Positions 43,389 to 52,236 of a DNA stretch of 64,000 nucleotides are shown here, in pieces. Source of the stretch: Flagellimonas olearia (lineage in GTDB: Bacteria; Bacteroidota; Bacteroidia; Flavobacteriales; Flavobacteriaceae); NCBI RefSeq assembly GCF_009184425.1, contig NZ_WELG01000001.1, positions 1,053,870 to 1,117,869 on the forward strand, given 5' to 3'. Positions within the stretch are counted from its first letter, which is position 1, and the number at the start of each line of letters is the position of its first letter. The position numbers and the translations under genes were made by a program. The notes beneath the pieces are model-generated. The model ran no database searches and was not told where the DNA came from. It worked only from the letters and a program-made list of their open reading frames with translations.

Positions 43389-45026
43389 ATGAAAAGGACC
43401 TTAATCGCCATTCTTTCAGCATTCTTTTTTCAAATTGCCCTGCCCCAAAACCCCAGTGCGGAATTTGATTCGCTCATGACCAAAGTTTTTAAGGCAGATG
43501 AGGCCGGTGCGGTGGCCTTGGTCGTTAAAAACGGTAAGGTTTTGTACCGTAAGGCTTTTGGGATGGCCAACATGGAACTCGGCGTAAAAATGAAACCCGA
43601 AAATGTCTTCAGGATAGGATCCATTACCAAACAGTTCACGGCATCCGCTATCTTGAAGCTCAGGGATGAAGGAAAACTGAGCTTGGATGATGATATCACC
43701 AAATACATTGCAGACTACCCTACCCACGGACATCAAATCACCATAAAGCACTTACTTACCCACACCTCCGGAATCAAGAGCTACACCGGAATGGAAACCT
43801 GGGATGCCGAAGTCCGGAAAAAAGATTTCACCCCCATGGAATTGATAGATTTCTTCAAGGATCAACCCATGGATTTTGATCCAGGGGAAGAATGGCGGTA
43901 CAACAATTCGGCCTATTTTATCCTCGGCCATATCATTGAGGTGGTGTCTGGCGCAACGTATGAAACCTATATTGACAGCACCTTTTTTAAACCGTTGAAA
44001 ATGTCCAATTCCTACTACGGTTCCCCTTCCAGAATCATCAAGGATAGGGCGTATGGGTACGACAAAAGGGATGGTGAACTTATCAATGCCGATTTCTTGA
44101 GCATGACACAGCCCTATGCGGCCGGGTCGTTGCTTTCCACCGTTGATGATCTTTATAAATGGTATAGCTCGGTCATGGAAGACAAGGTCATTTCCAAAGC
44201 CTCAAGGATCGAAGCACAATCTACCTACCAATTGAACAATGGTGAAAAAACAGGATATGGCTATGGATGGGGAGTTGGCAATATCCAAGGAAGCCCAATG
44301 ATATCCCACGGAGGGGGAATCAACGGGTATTTAACCAGTTCCATATTCCTGCCGGAAGAAAAGTTGTTCGTTGCGGTGTTTTCCAATTGCAACTGTAACT
44401 CTCCTGGGGACATCGCCACAAAAATGGCGGCAATGGCCATTGGAAAGCCATTTTCATGGAAACCGATAACCCTGCCTGAAGATGTTATGCGAAGTTATGA
44501 GGCGGTGTATGGACCGGATAAGAAAAACCAACGTATCATCACCTTTGAGGACGGACAACTTTTTTCCATGAGGACCGGGGGGAGCAAATTCAAGATATCC
44601 CCTTTTGAAAAGGACAAGTTCTTCTTTGAAGGAGGCGGCGTTACCACGCTTCATTTTATCCGGGACGCCAATAATACTATTGCTTCTGTTACCGCAAAGG
44701 GTACGGGGTACGACATGGATTTGGAACGTACCGAGTTGCCCATCCCAACCCTGACCAAAATAGAACTAGATGCTTCCGTTACCGATACCTACCTTGGCAA
44801 ATACGAACTGGCTCCAAACTTCATCATCACGATCTTTAAGGAAGATGATACGATATTTGCCCAGGCCACGGGACAGGGGAAAAATGAAATCATTCCATTT
44901 GAAGAGAACAAATTCAGTTTGGTAAATGCGGACATCAAGCTAACATTCAACAAAGATGAAAATGGAGAGGTGAACAGTTTGACCCTCCACCAAGGAGGCG
45001 ATCACGAAGCCAAAAAAGTGGAATGA
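43389..45026 (+). CDS. Secreted serine hydrolase with C-terminal DUF3471-like domain
   Basis: 545 residues with signal peptide TLIAILSAFFFQIALPQ. The catalytic domain has S78-I-T-K81 (RIGSITKQFTASAIL), YNN (WRYNNSAYFILGH) and HGGGINGYL. The last 190 residues form beta-rich domains (VMRSYEAVYGPDK, YLGKYELAPNFIITIFKEDD) like DUF3471. Probably a periplasmic or surface peptidase/esterase. Confidence 0.92.
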   Translation: MKRTLIAILSAFFFQIALPQNPSAEFDSLMTKVFKADEAGAVALVVKNGKVLYRKAFGMANMELGVKMKPENVFRIGSITKQFTASAILKLRDEGKLSLDDDITKYIADYPTHGHQITIKHLLTHTSGIKSYTGMETWDAEVRKKDFTPMELIDFFKDQPMDFDPGEEWRYNNSAYFILGHIIEVVSGATYETYIDSTFFKPLKMSNSYYGSPSRIIKDRAYGYDKRDGELINADFLSMTQPYAAGSLLSTVDDLYKWYSSVMEDKVISKASRIEAQSTYQLNNGEKTGYGYGWGVGNIQGSPMISHGGGINGYLTSSIFLPEEKLFVAVFSNCNCNSPGDIATKMAAMAIGKPFSWKPITLPEDVMRSYEAVYGPDKKNQRIITFEDGQLFSMRTGGSKFKISPFEKDKFFFEGGGVTTLHFIRDANNTIASVTAKGTGYDMDLERTELPIPTLTKIELDASVTDTYLGKYELAPNFIITIFKEDDTIFAQATGQGKNEIIPFEENKFSLVNADIKLTFNKDENGEVNSLTLHQGGDHEAKKVE

Positions 45027-45156
45027 CCGAAATAGAGATTTGCTGCTATTGTAAAATTGTACCTTACAGACCATTTGCTTTACCAGCGAAGAAAACCAAC
45101 CATAATCTATGTCAAAACTAGATATCAAACTTGAACAGTTGAATACAAGGACCACA

Positions 45157-46074
45157 ATGCCACGGATTTACAAAATGCTAACCATCAAAGGTTTATCACT
45201 AATCATCCCTTTGTTTTGTTTCTTCACCGCATGTCAGCCAAAACCCACCAAAAAAGAAATTTTGGAAGATAAGGTCCATGCCCAAATCGATTCCATTGAA
45301 GGGAATGTGGCCGTGGCGTTCCTGAACCTTTCAGACCCCAGCGATACCCTGTACTTCAATGAAAATGAAGAGTTCCATGCAGCAAGCACCATGAAGGTTC
45401 CCGTAATGATTGAGCTTTTTAAACAAAAAGAAGAAGGTAAAATCAACCTAAACGATTCCATACTTCTAATAAATGAGTTCAAAAGTATTGTAGATGGCAG
45501 TTCCTACAGTATGGATATTGGTGATGATAGTGACGATGTAATATATAACAAGATCAATACCCAGGTGGCCCTTAAAGATCTAATGTACAATATGATAACG
45601 GTTAGCAGCAATCTTGCCACCAATGTTCTGATAGAGCTGGTGGATGCCAAAAAAGTAACCGCTACCATGAGAGACTTGGGCGCCGAGAACATTGAAGTGT
45701 TGCGCGGAGTGGAAGATCAAAAGGCCTATGATTTGGGATTGAGCAATTCCACCACGGCAAAAGACCTGTTGATCATTATGGAAGCGATTGCCACCAATAA
45801 AGCAGGAACAAAGGAAGACTGCAATGACATGATCGCTATTTTAAAAGATCAACGATTCAACGACCTTATTCCTCGTGATTTGCCAAAAAATGTTGAAGTG
45901 GCCCACAAAACAGGTTGGATTACCGGGGTTCACCACGATGCAGGTATCGTATATTTACCCGATGGGCAAAGCTATGTGTTGGTATTGCTCAGTAAAAACA
46001 TCCAGGATTCAGACAAAGGAACCCAACAATTGGCGGACATTTCAAAAGCTTTTTATGACTATATGGCGCATTAG
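45157..46074 (+). CDS. Class A beta-lactamase-like lipoprotein
   Basis: 305 residues from ATG at 45157; starts at 45109 and 45175 are also possible, and all keep the lipobox LFCFFTAC. The active-site motifs are S-T-M-K (HAASTMKVPVMIELF), SSN for SDN (MITVSSNLATNVLIELV) and H-K-T-G (EVAHKTGWITGVHHDAG). The omega-loop E-x-x-L-N of true class A enzymes is not evident; RGVEDQKA is at that place. It may be a resistance enzyme, but a housekeeping hydrolase is equally likely. Confidence 0.85.
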   Translation: MPRIYKMLTIKGLSLIIPLFCFFTACQPKPTKKEILEDKVHAQIDSIEGNVAVAFLNLSDPSDTLYFNENEEFHAASTMKVPVMIELFKQKEEGKINLNDSILLINEFKSIVDGSSYSMDIGDDSDDVIYNKINTQVALKDLMYNMITVSSNLATNVLIELVDAKKVTATMRDLGAENIEVLRGVEDQKAYDLGLSNSTTAKDLLIIMEAIATNKAGTKEDCNDMIAILKDQRFNDLIPRDLPKNVEVAHKTGWITGVHHDAGIVYLPDGQSYVLVLLSKNIQDSDKGTQQLADISKAFYDYMAH

Positions 46075-46094
46075 GCTCTAACAGGAAGTCATCG

Positions 46095-46102
46095 TATCTT
46101 TG
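46095..46102 (+). promoter_or_regulatory. -7 box directly before the DCC-family gene
   Basis: TATCTTTG, an exact TAnnTTTG match, ends 5 bases before the ATG at 46107. Transcription would start at or next to the ATG, giving a leaderless message. Confidence 0.55.
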
Positions 46103-46106
46103 CAGT

Positions 46107-46514
46107 ATGGAAGAAGGTAAAAAAATAATCCTCTTTGACGGTGTCTGCAACCTATGCAACAGTTCGGTCCAGTTTGTGATCAAACGGGACAAAAAGGATA
46201 TCTTCCGGTATACCGCCCTACAAAGCGAAGTAGGCCAAAAGATGATTGAAGAGCGGGGCATTGATACCTCCCAAGTGGATTCCATTATCCTTATTGAACC
46301 CGGTGTGGCCTACTATACCAAATCGGACGCAGCATTGGAAATAGGTCAAAGTTTTGGTGGTGGTTGGAAACTTTTGGCGATTTTCACTTGGTTACCCAAA
46401 CCTTTTCGGGATGCCATGTATGATTTTGTGGCCCGAAATCGCTATAAATGGTTTGGAAAACAAGAATCCTGTATGATTCCTACCCCCGAGCTCAAGGCCA
46501 AGTTTTTGGGATGA
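46107..46514 (+). CDS. DCC-family thiol-disulfide oxidoreductase (DUF393)
   Basis: 135 residues. The family motif DGVCNLCNSSVQFVIKRD is at residues 11-28, with CxxC. YYTKSDAALEIGQSFGG and LPKPFRDAMYDFVARNRYKWFG complete the DUF393 profile. Predicted cytosolic or membrane-peripheral redox protein. Confidence 0.93.
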   Translation: MEEGKKIILFDGVCNLCNSSVQFVIKRDKKDIFRYTALQSEVGQKMIEERGIDTSQVDSIILIEPGVAYYTKSDAALEIGQSFGGGWKLLAIFTWLPKPFRDAMYDFVARNRYKWFGKQESCMIPTPELKAKFLG

Positions 46515-46559
46515 CATTTCTCGATACGGTTTTCTTGGAAAACCACTCAAAATAACAGA

Positions 46560-47732
46560 CTATTTTAGGTTGTTCAGGATAAAATCCAAAGTTTTGTTGG
46601 TGTTCAGTTTTTGGTCAAAGGAATAGCTCTTGTGCGTAATGGGGTGTGACAGTCCCAAACTCTTCAGATATTGAATAATCTCCTCATAATCCAATGACAC
46701 TTTACCCGTGAGCAGCACATCCATACTTTCTTCTTTTTGGTAGCGCTTGTAAATTTTACGAAGGCCACTCAGGTATAATCGGTCCTTGGTAAAGCCCCCT
46801 CCCCTATGCGCCCGAAGGGTAATGCTAAAGGCATCATCCCGATTGAGCTTATATTGTCCGTGGATCAAGTCAAAGGTATCGGCAAAGGAATATCCTTTGA
46901 TCAAACTGTCAGCAGCCAACACCCTGTATGCCAATTCTTTTAATCGCTTTAAGGTCAACGCCCCACCCATATATTCGCTAAAGACCGCCAAACCTTCCTG
47001 GGTCTCCACATTTTTGGGCAGACCGTTGGAGAAGATTTTTAAGGGTTGTTGCAAACCATTGTACGTGGTGACCAAATGCACTCCAATTTCATGGTTGGCC
47101 AACGTAAGCAACTGGTTCTTGCTGAACTTGGTGTTCTTTTTGATCAAAAGCGACTGGGAACTGTTACTCACCATGGCCTCGGCGGCAATATTGGTAGAAA
47201 ACTTAATGTTCAAAGGAAATTCATACTGCTTTACGAAATCCTCAAAATAGGCCCGTGCCTCTTCGGCAGAAAACACTTTTTCCATGTCCGAAGTCATGGG
47301 TTCGTCCCCAAAATGGAGGATGAAACGTGCATTTTGCACATCCTTTTCGGTCGGGGTCCCGTAAACGCGTAGCGAGTTGTAGTAAAAGTTCTTGCCCCTT
47401 CCAATGGTCTCTATACACTGCACCATATTGGAGTAGTAGTATATGACCTCCTGATACAGTTTTCGGATTCTTTCATCTGAAATTCGCTCCAACCGTTGTG
47501 AGAAGAACAACCGATGCAATTTATAGGGATCAAACTTGAGCTTAGGGTATTTAAACTCGGGGTCAATAGTATATTTTGAAGCAAAGAAGCGGTGCTTCTC
47601 CTTTTCAATGTTCAAAGGGTTGATGTAGCTCAACAGCTCTATACGGCGCACCAAACGGTCCAGATTGGCATCAATTTCAAACAGGTCGCCATATTCCCTA
47701 GCCAATTGTTGTGTTTCCTTTTCTCCTATCAT
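46560..47732 (-). CDS. DUF1704 metallopeptidase (QEGLA protein, MATCAP-related)
   Basis: 390 residues, cytosolic. The zinc motif H214-E-I-G-V-H219 (LANHEIGVHLVTTYNG) and T-Q245-E-G-L-A (ETQEGLAVFSEYM, with a third-ligand Glu) define DUF1704, known in bacteria as the flavohemoglobin expression-modulating QEGLA motif family. Eukaryotic relatives (MATCAP) are tyrosine carboxypeptidases acting on tubulin, with an HExxxH site. It overlaps the amidohydrolase gene by 4 bases (ATGA). In this operon it may remove a C-terminal amino acid that the ATP-grasp ligase adds. The substrate is inference. Confidence 0.9.
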   Translation of the reverse strand: MIGEKETQQLAREYGDLFEIDANLDRLVRRIELLSYINPLNIEKEKHRFFASKYTIDPEFKYPKLKFDPYKLHRLFFSQRLERISDERIRKLYQEVIYYYSNMVQCIETIGRGKNFYYNSLRVYGTPTEKDVQNARFILHFGDEPMTSDMEKVFSAEEARAYFEDFVKQYEFPLNIKFSTNIAAEAMVSNSSQSLLIKKNTKFSKNQLLTLANHEIGVHLVTTYNGLQQPLKIFSNGLPKNVETQEGLAVFSEYMGGALTLKRLKELAYRVLAADSLIKGYSFADTFDLIHGQYKLNRDDAFSITLRAHRGGGFTKDRLYLSGLRKIYKRYQKEESMDVLLTGKVSLDYEEIIQYLKSLGLSHPITHKSYSFDQKLNTNKTLDFILNNLK

Positions 47733-48556
47733 ACGTCCGCTTTTTCAAAAGTAGTTACCATCTCCGGAATCAAAATCTTTAATTGCCGCTCCACGGCGTG
47801 TACCACTTCGGGAAAAATAATACCGGTATGCTCATCACAATAGATTTTCGAGATTTCAGTCGCCAAAACTAAGGTATTATCAAATTCGCTAGTGATAAAT
47901 TTTAGAAAATGGCCGTTCCCTTGAAAGGTATCATTGATTTTTGAGGTGGAACGTATTCCATGGGGCAGCTGCATGGTCTGCAATTGTTCTCTCCATCGTT
48001 CCGCCAATACCCCAAACCGTTCATTATCAATATTGGAAGTGCCCAAGTTCCAGACTGGTACTTCACGCTCCCAACGCTTCCAGTTGTAGCTGTGCATATC
48101 GAATACCAAAACCTTTGGGAATTTAAACTCCAGTTTACGGATCAAGACCTCCACGACTTTGTAGAAATTACGGTGTTTATGTAGGCTCAACTCCCGTTCT
48201 ACTTCAGATAAAGGGGTTCGCCAGAGTTGTTTGCCCCATGCATCGGTATAGATGGCTGTTTCTTCTGGCCGGTTCAAATCATACTCGAACCTGCTGTCAC
48301 ACCCAGCAATGACAATGGGATGGGATTGCACCATTTGTTTGGTACAGGGGTCTTCCTCGTACCAGCGTTCGTATTCGGTATGTAGACAATTGTCCCAAAG
48401 TGTTCTTCTAAAGTGGCGACCATCATGAACGGCTCCACATACATAAGGAACGTATTCTTCAATCTTTATAGTAAAGGAGTAATCATCGGAAACCGCTTCA
48501 AAACATTCTTCGTTATTGATACGAAGAATCATATCATCAATGCTACACCTAAGCAT
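47729..48556 (-). CDS. N-formylglutamate amidohydrolase-family protein
   Basis: 275 residues from MLRCSIDDMIL (ATG at 48556, 8 bases inside the ligase gene). The family signatures are VPYVCGAVHDGRHF, FEYDLNRPEE (about 90) and VFDMHSYN with the Asp-x-His metal pair. Named members hydrolyse N-formylglutamate in histidine degradation, but no hut genes are present here. The operon context suggests an amide-hydrolase step on a peptide or amino-acid conjugate. Confidence 0.88.
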   Translation of the reverse strand: MLRCSIDDMILRINNEECFEAVSDDYSFTIKIEEYVPYVCGAVHDGRHFRRTLWDNCLHTEYERWYEEDPCTKQMVQSHPIVIAGCDSRFEYDLNRPEETAIYTDAWGKQLWRTPLSEVERELSLHKHRNFYKVVEVLIRKLEFKFPKVLVFDMHSYNWKRWEREVPVWNLGTSNIDNERFGVLAERWREQLQTMQLPHGIRSTSKINDTFQGNGHFLKFITSEFDNTLVLATEISKIYCDEHTGIIFPEVVHAVERQLKILIPEMVTTFEKADV

Positions 48557-49580
48557 TTTCCACTTCGTTACGTAATCGGGACCTGCGGTCAAAGGCGGTC
48601 AGTTTGTCCAGCACCTTGCTTTCTATGAAATCGATTACCTTGGTCTGGATTTTGGTCTTGTAAGCCTTGTTGATATAGGTAATACCCCCTGGAGACATGA
48701 CATTCACCTCCACCAGTTTGCCTCCTATCACATCGATGCCGACAAAGTAGAGCCCATCGTTGACCAATTTTGGGCCAATCTGTTTGCACAGTGCCTTTTC
48801 TTCTTTGGTCAGGGTGTGTTTTGCCACAGACCCCCCAGCAGATACATTGGAGCGATGATCGTCGGAACCGGGAATCCTCCGCATGGCGCCAATGGGCTCT
48901 CCATTGAGCAATAAAATACGGATATCCCCTTGGTCCGCCCCTTCAATGTATTCTTGAAGTATGACATAGTTGGAACTTCCATCTGAGTTGGTTACGTAAA
49001 AGTCCAATAATGAATTAATATTGGACATCGCCGACTTTTCAATAAGAATCACCCCAGAACCACCATAGCCGTTCAAGGGCTTTAAAATCATCTTGTCCGC
49101 AGTCGAGGCTTTGATCTGTTGAATCAGGTATCTCTTGTTTTTGGACACATGGGTCGCCGGGATGATATTGCTATGGCTATCCCCAAAAGCAGCAGTGTAT
49201 AATTTATTATTGGCCTCACGCAGCCCTTGCAGTGAATTGACGATGAACACATCGTCCTTCACCGAGTCCAGAAAGTTGAGCATCAAGGGGTCCAAGGGGG
49301 GATTTGCTCGCATAAAAATCACATCAAATCCTGCCAAGGGAAGCATTTCTTCGCGGATAGTGGCCTGTTTGTAAAAAGTCTTTTGACTGCTGGAAATCTT
49401 TTCCTGTCTATTGATCACGGTACAGAAAGCACTGGTAACACTATTTCGAATGGTCAGATTGGCCGGTGTACATAGGGCCACACCGTGCTTTCTCCTTACA
49501 CACTCATGGATCAAGGCCAAGCTGGTGTCCGTTTCAGGATTAATCTGATCCCACGGATACATTAAAAAACAGATGTTCAT
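48549..49580 (-). CDS. Glutathione synthase-like ATP-grasp ligase
   Basis: 343 residues from MNICFLMYPWDQINPE; the open frame to 49691 overlaps the symporter and lacks family character. GshB-type features are SLALIHECVRRKHGV, FMRANPPLDP, MILKPLNGYGGSGVILI (ATP-grasp loop), ILQEYIEGADQGDIRILLLNG, GAMRRIPGSDDHRSNVSAGG and VNVMSPGG. It ligates a carboxylate to an amine using ATP. True glutathione synthesis would need a GshA, not seen here. It starts 17 bases after the symporter stop and overlaps the amidohydrolase gene by 8. Confidence 0.9.
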   Translation of the reverse strand: MNICFLMYPWDQINPETDTSLALIHECVRRKHGVALCTPANLTIRNSVTSAFCTVINRQEKISSSQKTFYKQATIREEMLPLAGFDVIFMRANPPLDPLMLNFLDSVKDDVFIVNSLQGLREANNKLYTAAFGDSHSNIIPATHVSKNKRYLIQQIKASTADKMILKPLNGYGGSGVILIEKSAMSNINSLLDFYVTNSDGSSNYVILQEYIEGADQGDIRILLLNGEPIGAMRRIPGSDDHRSNVSAGGSVAKHTLTKEEKALCKQIGPKLVNDGLYFVGIDVIGGKLVEVNVMSPGGITYINKAYKTKIQTKVIDFIESKVLDKLTAFDRRSRLRNEVENA

Positions 49581-49596
49581 GGCAGTATGTTTTTTG

Positions 49597-50928
49597 TTAT
49601 TTAACTTCATCGTAATGGTCGTCCCATTCCTCCACGTGAGGCTTCCCCAATTTACCAACCGATTTGGCCACCACCATGGAAACGGTGGCATCCCCAGTAA
49701 CGTTAACTACGGTACGACACATGTCCAAGGGTCTATCCACTGCGAATATCAAAGCCAAGCCTATGGCCAACTTATCTGCTGGAAAACCAATGGATTCCAG
49801 CACGATTACCAACATCACCATTCCCGCGCCCGGTACAGCGGCAGAACCAATGGAAGCCAACAGGGCAGTCAATACTATTGTTAATTGATCGGCAAAGGTT
49901 AGGTCAAACCCAAGGGCCTGCGAGATAAAGACCGCGGCCACCCCCTGATACAAACTGGTCCCATCCATGTTAATAGTGGCACCAACAGGCAATACGAAAC
50001 TGGACACTTCCTTATCCACACCGATATGCTCTTCCACACGCTCCATGGTCACCGGTAATGTTGCAGCACTTGAACTGGTAGAGAACGCCAACAATTGGGC
50101 AGGACTCATTTCTTTCAAGAACCAAAATGGATTTTTCTTGGTAAAGACCGAAACCACCACACCATAAAAAGCTATCATCAGTGCTAGACCCAATACCACG
50201 ACCCCTGCATATTTCAACAGGGCCAACAACAAATCTGGATCACTTGAGGAGACCACAACCGCCGCCAAAAGTGAAAAAACAGCGTAGGGAGCCGTTAGCA
50301 TAATCAAATCCACCATCTTCAGGACCACATCATTAAGCGAATCGAAGAAATCCTTCAAAGGCTTTGCCTTTTTCTCGCCGATCAACAACATGGAAATCCC
50401 CAAGAAAATGGTGAAAAAGATGACCTGTAGCATCAGGCTATTGTCACTCATGGCCGCCAGAGCATTATCTGGCACCATATCCACCAAAAACTGTAATGGT
50501 CCGCTATCCTTTTGTCGAGAGGCTTCTTCGAGTTTGGAGGTAACCCCGGCATCATTGGCATAGGTTTCCGTGAGCTTGACAACGGTTTCCTGGGATATCC
50601 CTTTTCCAGGTCGAACCACATTGACCAACACTAACCCAATGGTAATGGCCACCACTGTGGTGACAATATAAATCCCTATGGTTCGTAAACCTATGTTCTT
50701 AAACTTGGAAATGTCCTTAAGGTCTGAAATCCCTTTGACCAAGGAAGCAATGATGAGGGGAATAGCTATCAGCTTTAGGAGTCTCACAAAAATGGTCCCC
50801 AAAGGCTGGATCCAATCCGACACAAAACCCTTTCCCCAATCCACTTGGGTCATTCCAAATCCAAACAGTATCCCCAATAGCATCCCGATAAGGATTTGCC
50901 AATGCAGTTCAAGTTTACGCATATTCAC
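49597..50928 (-). CDS. Dicarboxylate/amino acid:cation symporter (DAACS)
   Basis: 443 residues with about eight helices and two re-entrant loops. Signature regions are FVRLLKLIAIPLIIASLVKGI, STSSSAATLPVTMERVEEHIG (serine-rich loop), LPVGATINMDGTSLYQGVAAVF (the NMDGT cation site) and FAVDRPLDMCRTVVNVTGDA. It takes up glutamate, aspartate or C4-dicarboxylates with Na+ or H+. Upstream of and probably in one transcript with the ligase operon, where glutamate supply would make sense. Confidence 0.95.
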   Translation of the reverse strand: MNMRKLELHWQILIGMLLGILFGFGMTQVDWGKGFVSDWIQPLGTIFVRLLKLIAIPLIIASLVKGISDLKDISKFKNIGLRTIGIYIVTTVVAITIGLVLVNVVRPGKGISQETVVKLTETYANDAGVTSKLEEASRQKDSGPLQFLVDMVPDNALAAMSDNSLMLQVIFFTIFLGISMLLIGEKKAKPLKDFFDSLNDVVLKMVDLIMLTAPYAVFSLLAAVVVSSSDPDLLLALLKYAGVVVLGLALMIAFYGVVVSVFTKKNPFWFLKEMSPAQLLAFSTSSSAATLPVTMERVEEHIGVDKEVSSFVLPVGATINMDGTSLYQGVAAVFISQALGFDLTFADQLTIVLTALLASIGSAAVPGAGMVMLVIVLESIGFPADKLAIGLALIFAVDRPLDMCRTVVNVTGDATVSMVVAKSVGKLGKPHVEEWDDHYDEVK

Positions 50929-50978
50929 TTTTTAGGAAAGTAATATACTATTTTTGATGGGAAACGACCTAAAGCAGG

Positions 50979-52043
50979 TCAGATTTTGTTGGAACGCGCC
51001 AATAGCGTATAGTCCGCAAGGACCAAGGCTGCCATGGCCTCTACGATGGGAACGGCTCTGGGCACCACACAGGGATCATGCCTTCCTTTGCCTTGAGTAG
51101 TAACTTTTTCGCCTTCTTTATTGATGGTGTCATAGGCCTGCAACACGGTAGCGACAGGTTTAAATGCCACATTGAAGTAAATATCCATTCCATTGCTGAT
51201 ACCGCCCTGGATACCGCCACTACGATTGGTTTTTGTGGTACCGTCCGGGTTATAGGCATCATTGTGTTCGCTGCCTTTCATGGCAACCCCATCAAAGCCA
51301 CTGCCATACTCAAAGCCTTTTACGGCATTGATGGATAACATGGCCTCCCCCAATTTGGCATGGAGTTTATCAAAAACAGGCTCTCCAAGACCGATAGGTA
51401 CATTTTGGATGACGCAGGTAACCACACCTCCGATGGTATCGCCCTCTTTTTTAATGGATTTGATATACTCTTCCATATGTGTCGCCATTTCCATATCCGC
51501 ACAACGAACAGGATTAGACTCGATTACGGAAAAATCGAGTTGGTCATAGTTCTTCTCCAACTTGAGCGCACCTACTTGGGAAACATAGGCGGTTATTTTA
51601 ATATCACTCAACAATTGCTTGGCAATGGCCCCGGCCACTACCCTGCTCGCTGTTTCCCTAGCCGAACTCCTACCTCCCCCGCGATAATCACGAAAGCCGT
51701 ATTTTTGATCATAGACGTAATCGGCATGGGATGGGCGATAAGAATCCTTGATATGGGAATAATCCTTGGATTTCTGGTTGGTGTTTCGAATGGCAAAACC
51801 AATGGGCGTTCCCGTGGTCTTTCCTTCAAAAACACCTGAAAAAATCTCTACCGTATCAGGTTCTTTGCGCTGGGTAACTATGGCCGATTGTCCCGGCTTT
51901 CTCCTATCCAGTTCTTCCTGGATCTTTTGAAGGTCCAGTTCAATTCCCGCAGGACAACCATCAATGACCCCGCCCAAGGCAACACCATGCGATTCCCCAA
52001 AAGTGGTCAGTCTAAAAAGTTGTCCAAAAGAATTCCCAGCCAT
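50979..52043 (-). CDS. aroC: Chorismate synthase
   Basis: 354 residues. All three family signatures are visible: [18 protein letters not shown] near residue 16, the [14 protein letters not shown] segment near 121, and [17 protein letters not shown] near the C-terminus. FMN-dependent, it makes chorismate from EPSP, the last shikimate-pathway step. It ends 50 bases before the symporter gene on the same strand. Confidence 0.97.
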   Translation of the reverse strand: MAGNSFGQLFRLTTFGESHGVALGGVIDGCPAGIELDLQKIQEELDRRKPGQSAIVTQRKEPDTVEIFSGVFEGKTTGTPIGFAIRNTNQKSKDYSHIKDSYRPSHADYVYDQKYGFRDYRGGGRSSARETASRVVAGAIAKQLLSDIKITAYVSQVGALKLEKNYDQLDFSVIESNPVRCADMEMATHMEEYIKSIKKEGDTIGGVVTCVIQNVPIGLGEPVFDKLHAKLGEAMLSINAVKGFEYGSGFDGVAMKGSEHNDAYNPDGTTKTNRSGGIQGGISNGMDIYFNVAFKPVATVLQAYDTINKEGEKVTTQGKGRHDPCVVPRAVPIVEAMAALVLADYTLLARSNKI

Positions 52044-52236
52044 CCGGTATAAAATTTAAGAAGTCCAAAGGTAAATGTTAAAAATCATATTCAAAAACAA
52101 CCTGACCACTTAATGTTATTGTAACATATTGCCCTAGAGATTGATGTTTATTTAACGATATGCTCATGAAATATTGATTTGAATTTGATTTTAAGTTTAT
52201 TCCTACATCCTTAATTTGTAATTAAACCCTATAGGA

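Noticed and set aside
45157-46074. Clear antibiotic-resistance beta-lactamase
   Set aside because: The S-x-x-K and KTG motifs fit the fold, but the class A omega-loop glutamate motif is not evident, so a resistance claim is not supported.
48549-49580. Standard glutathione biosynthesis
   Set aside because: No GshA or GshF is nearby, and the overlap with amidohydrolase and DUF1704 genes points to another pathway; glutathione synthase is kept only as the family description.
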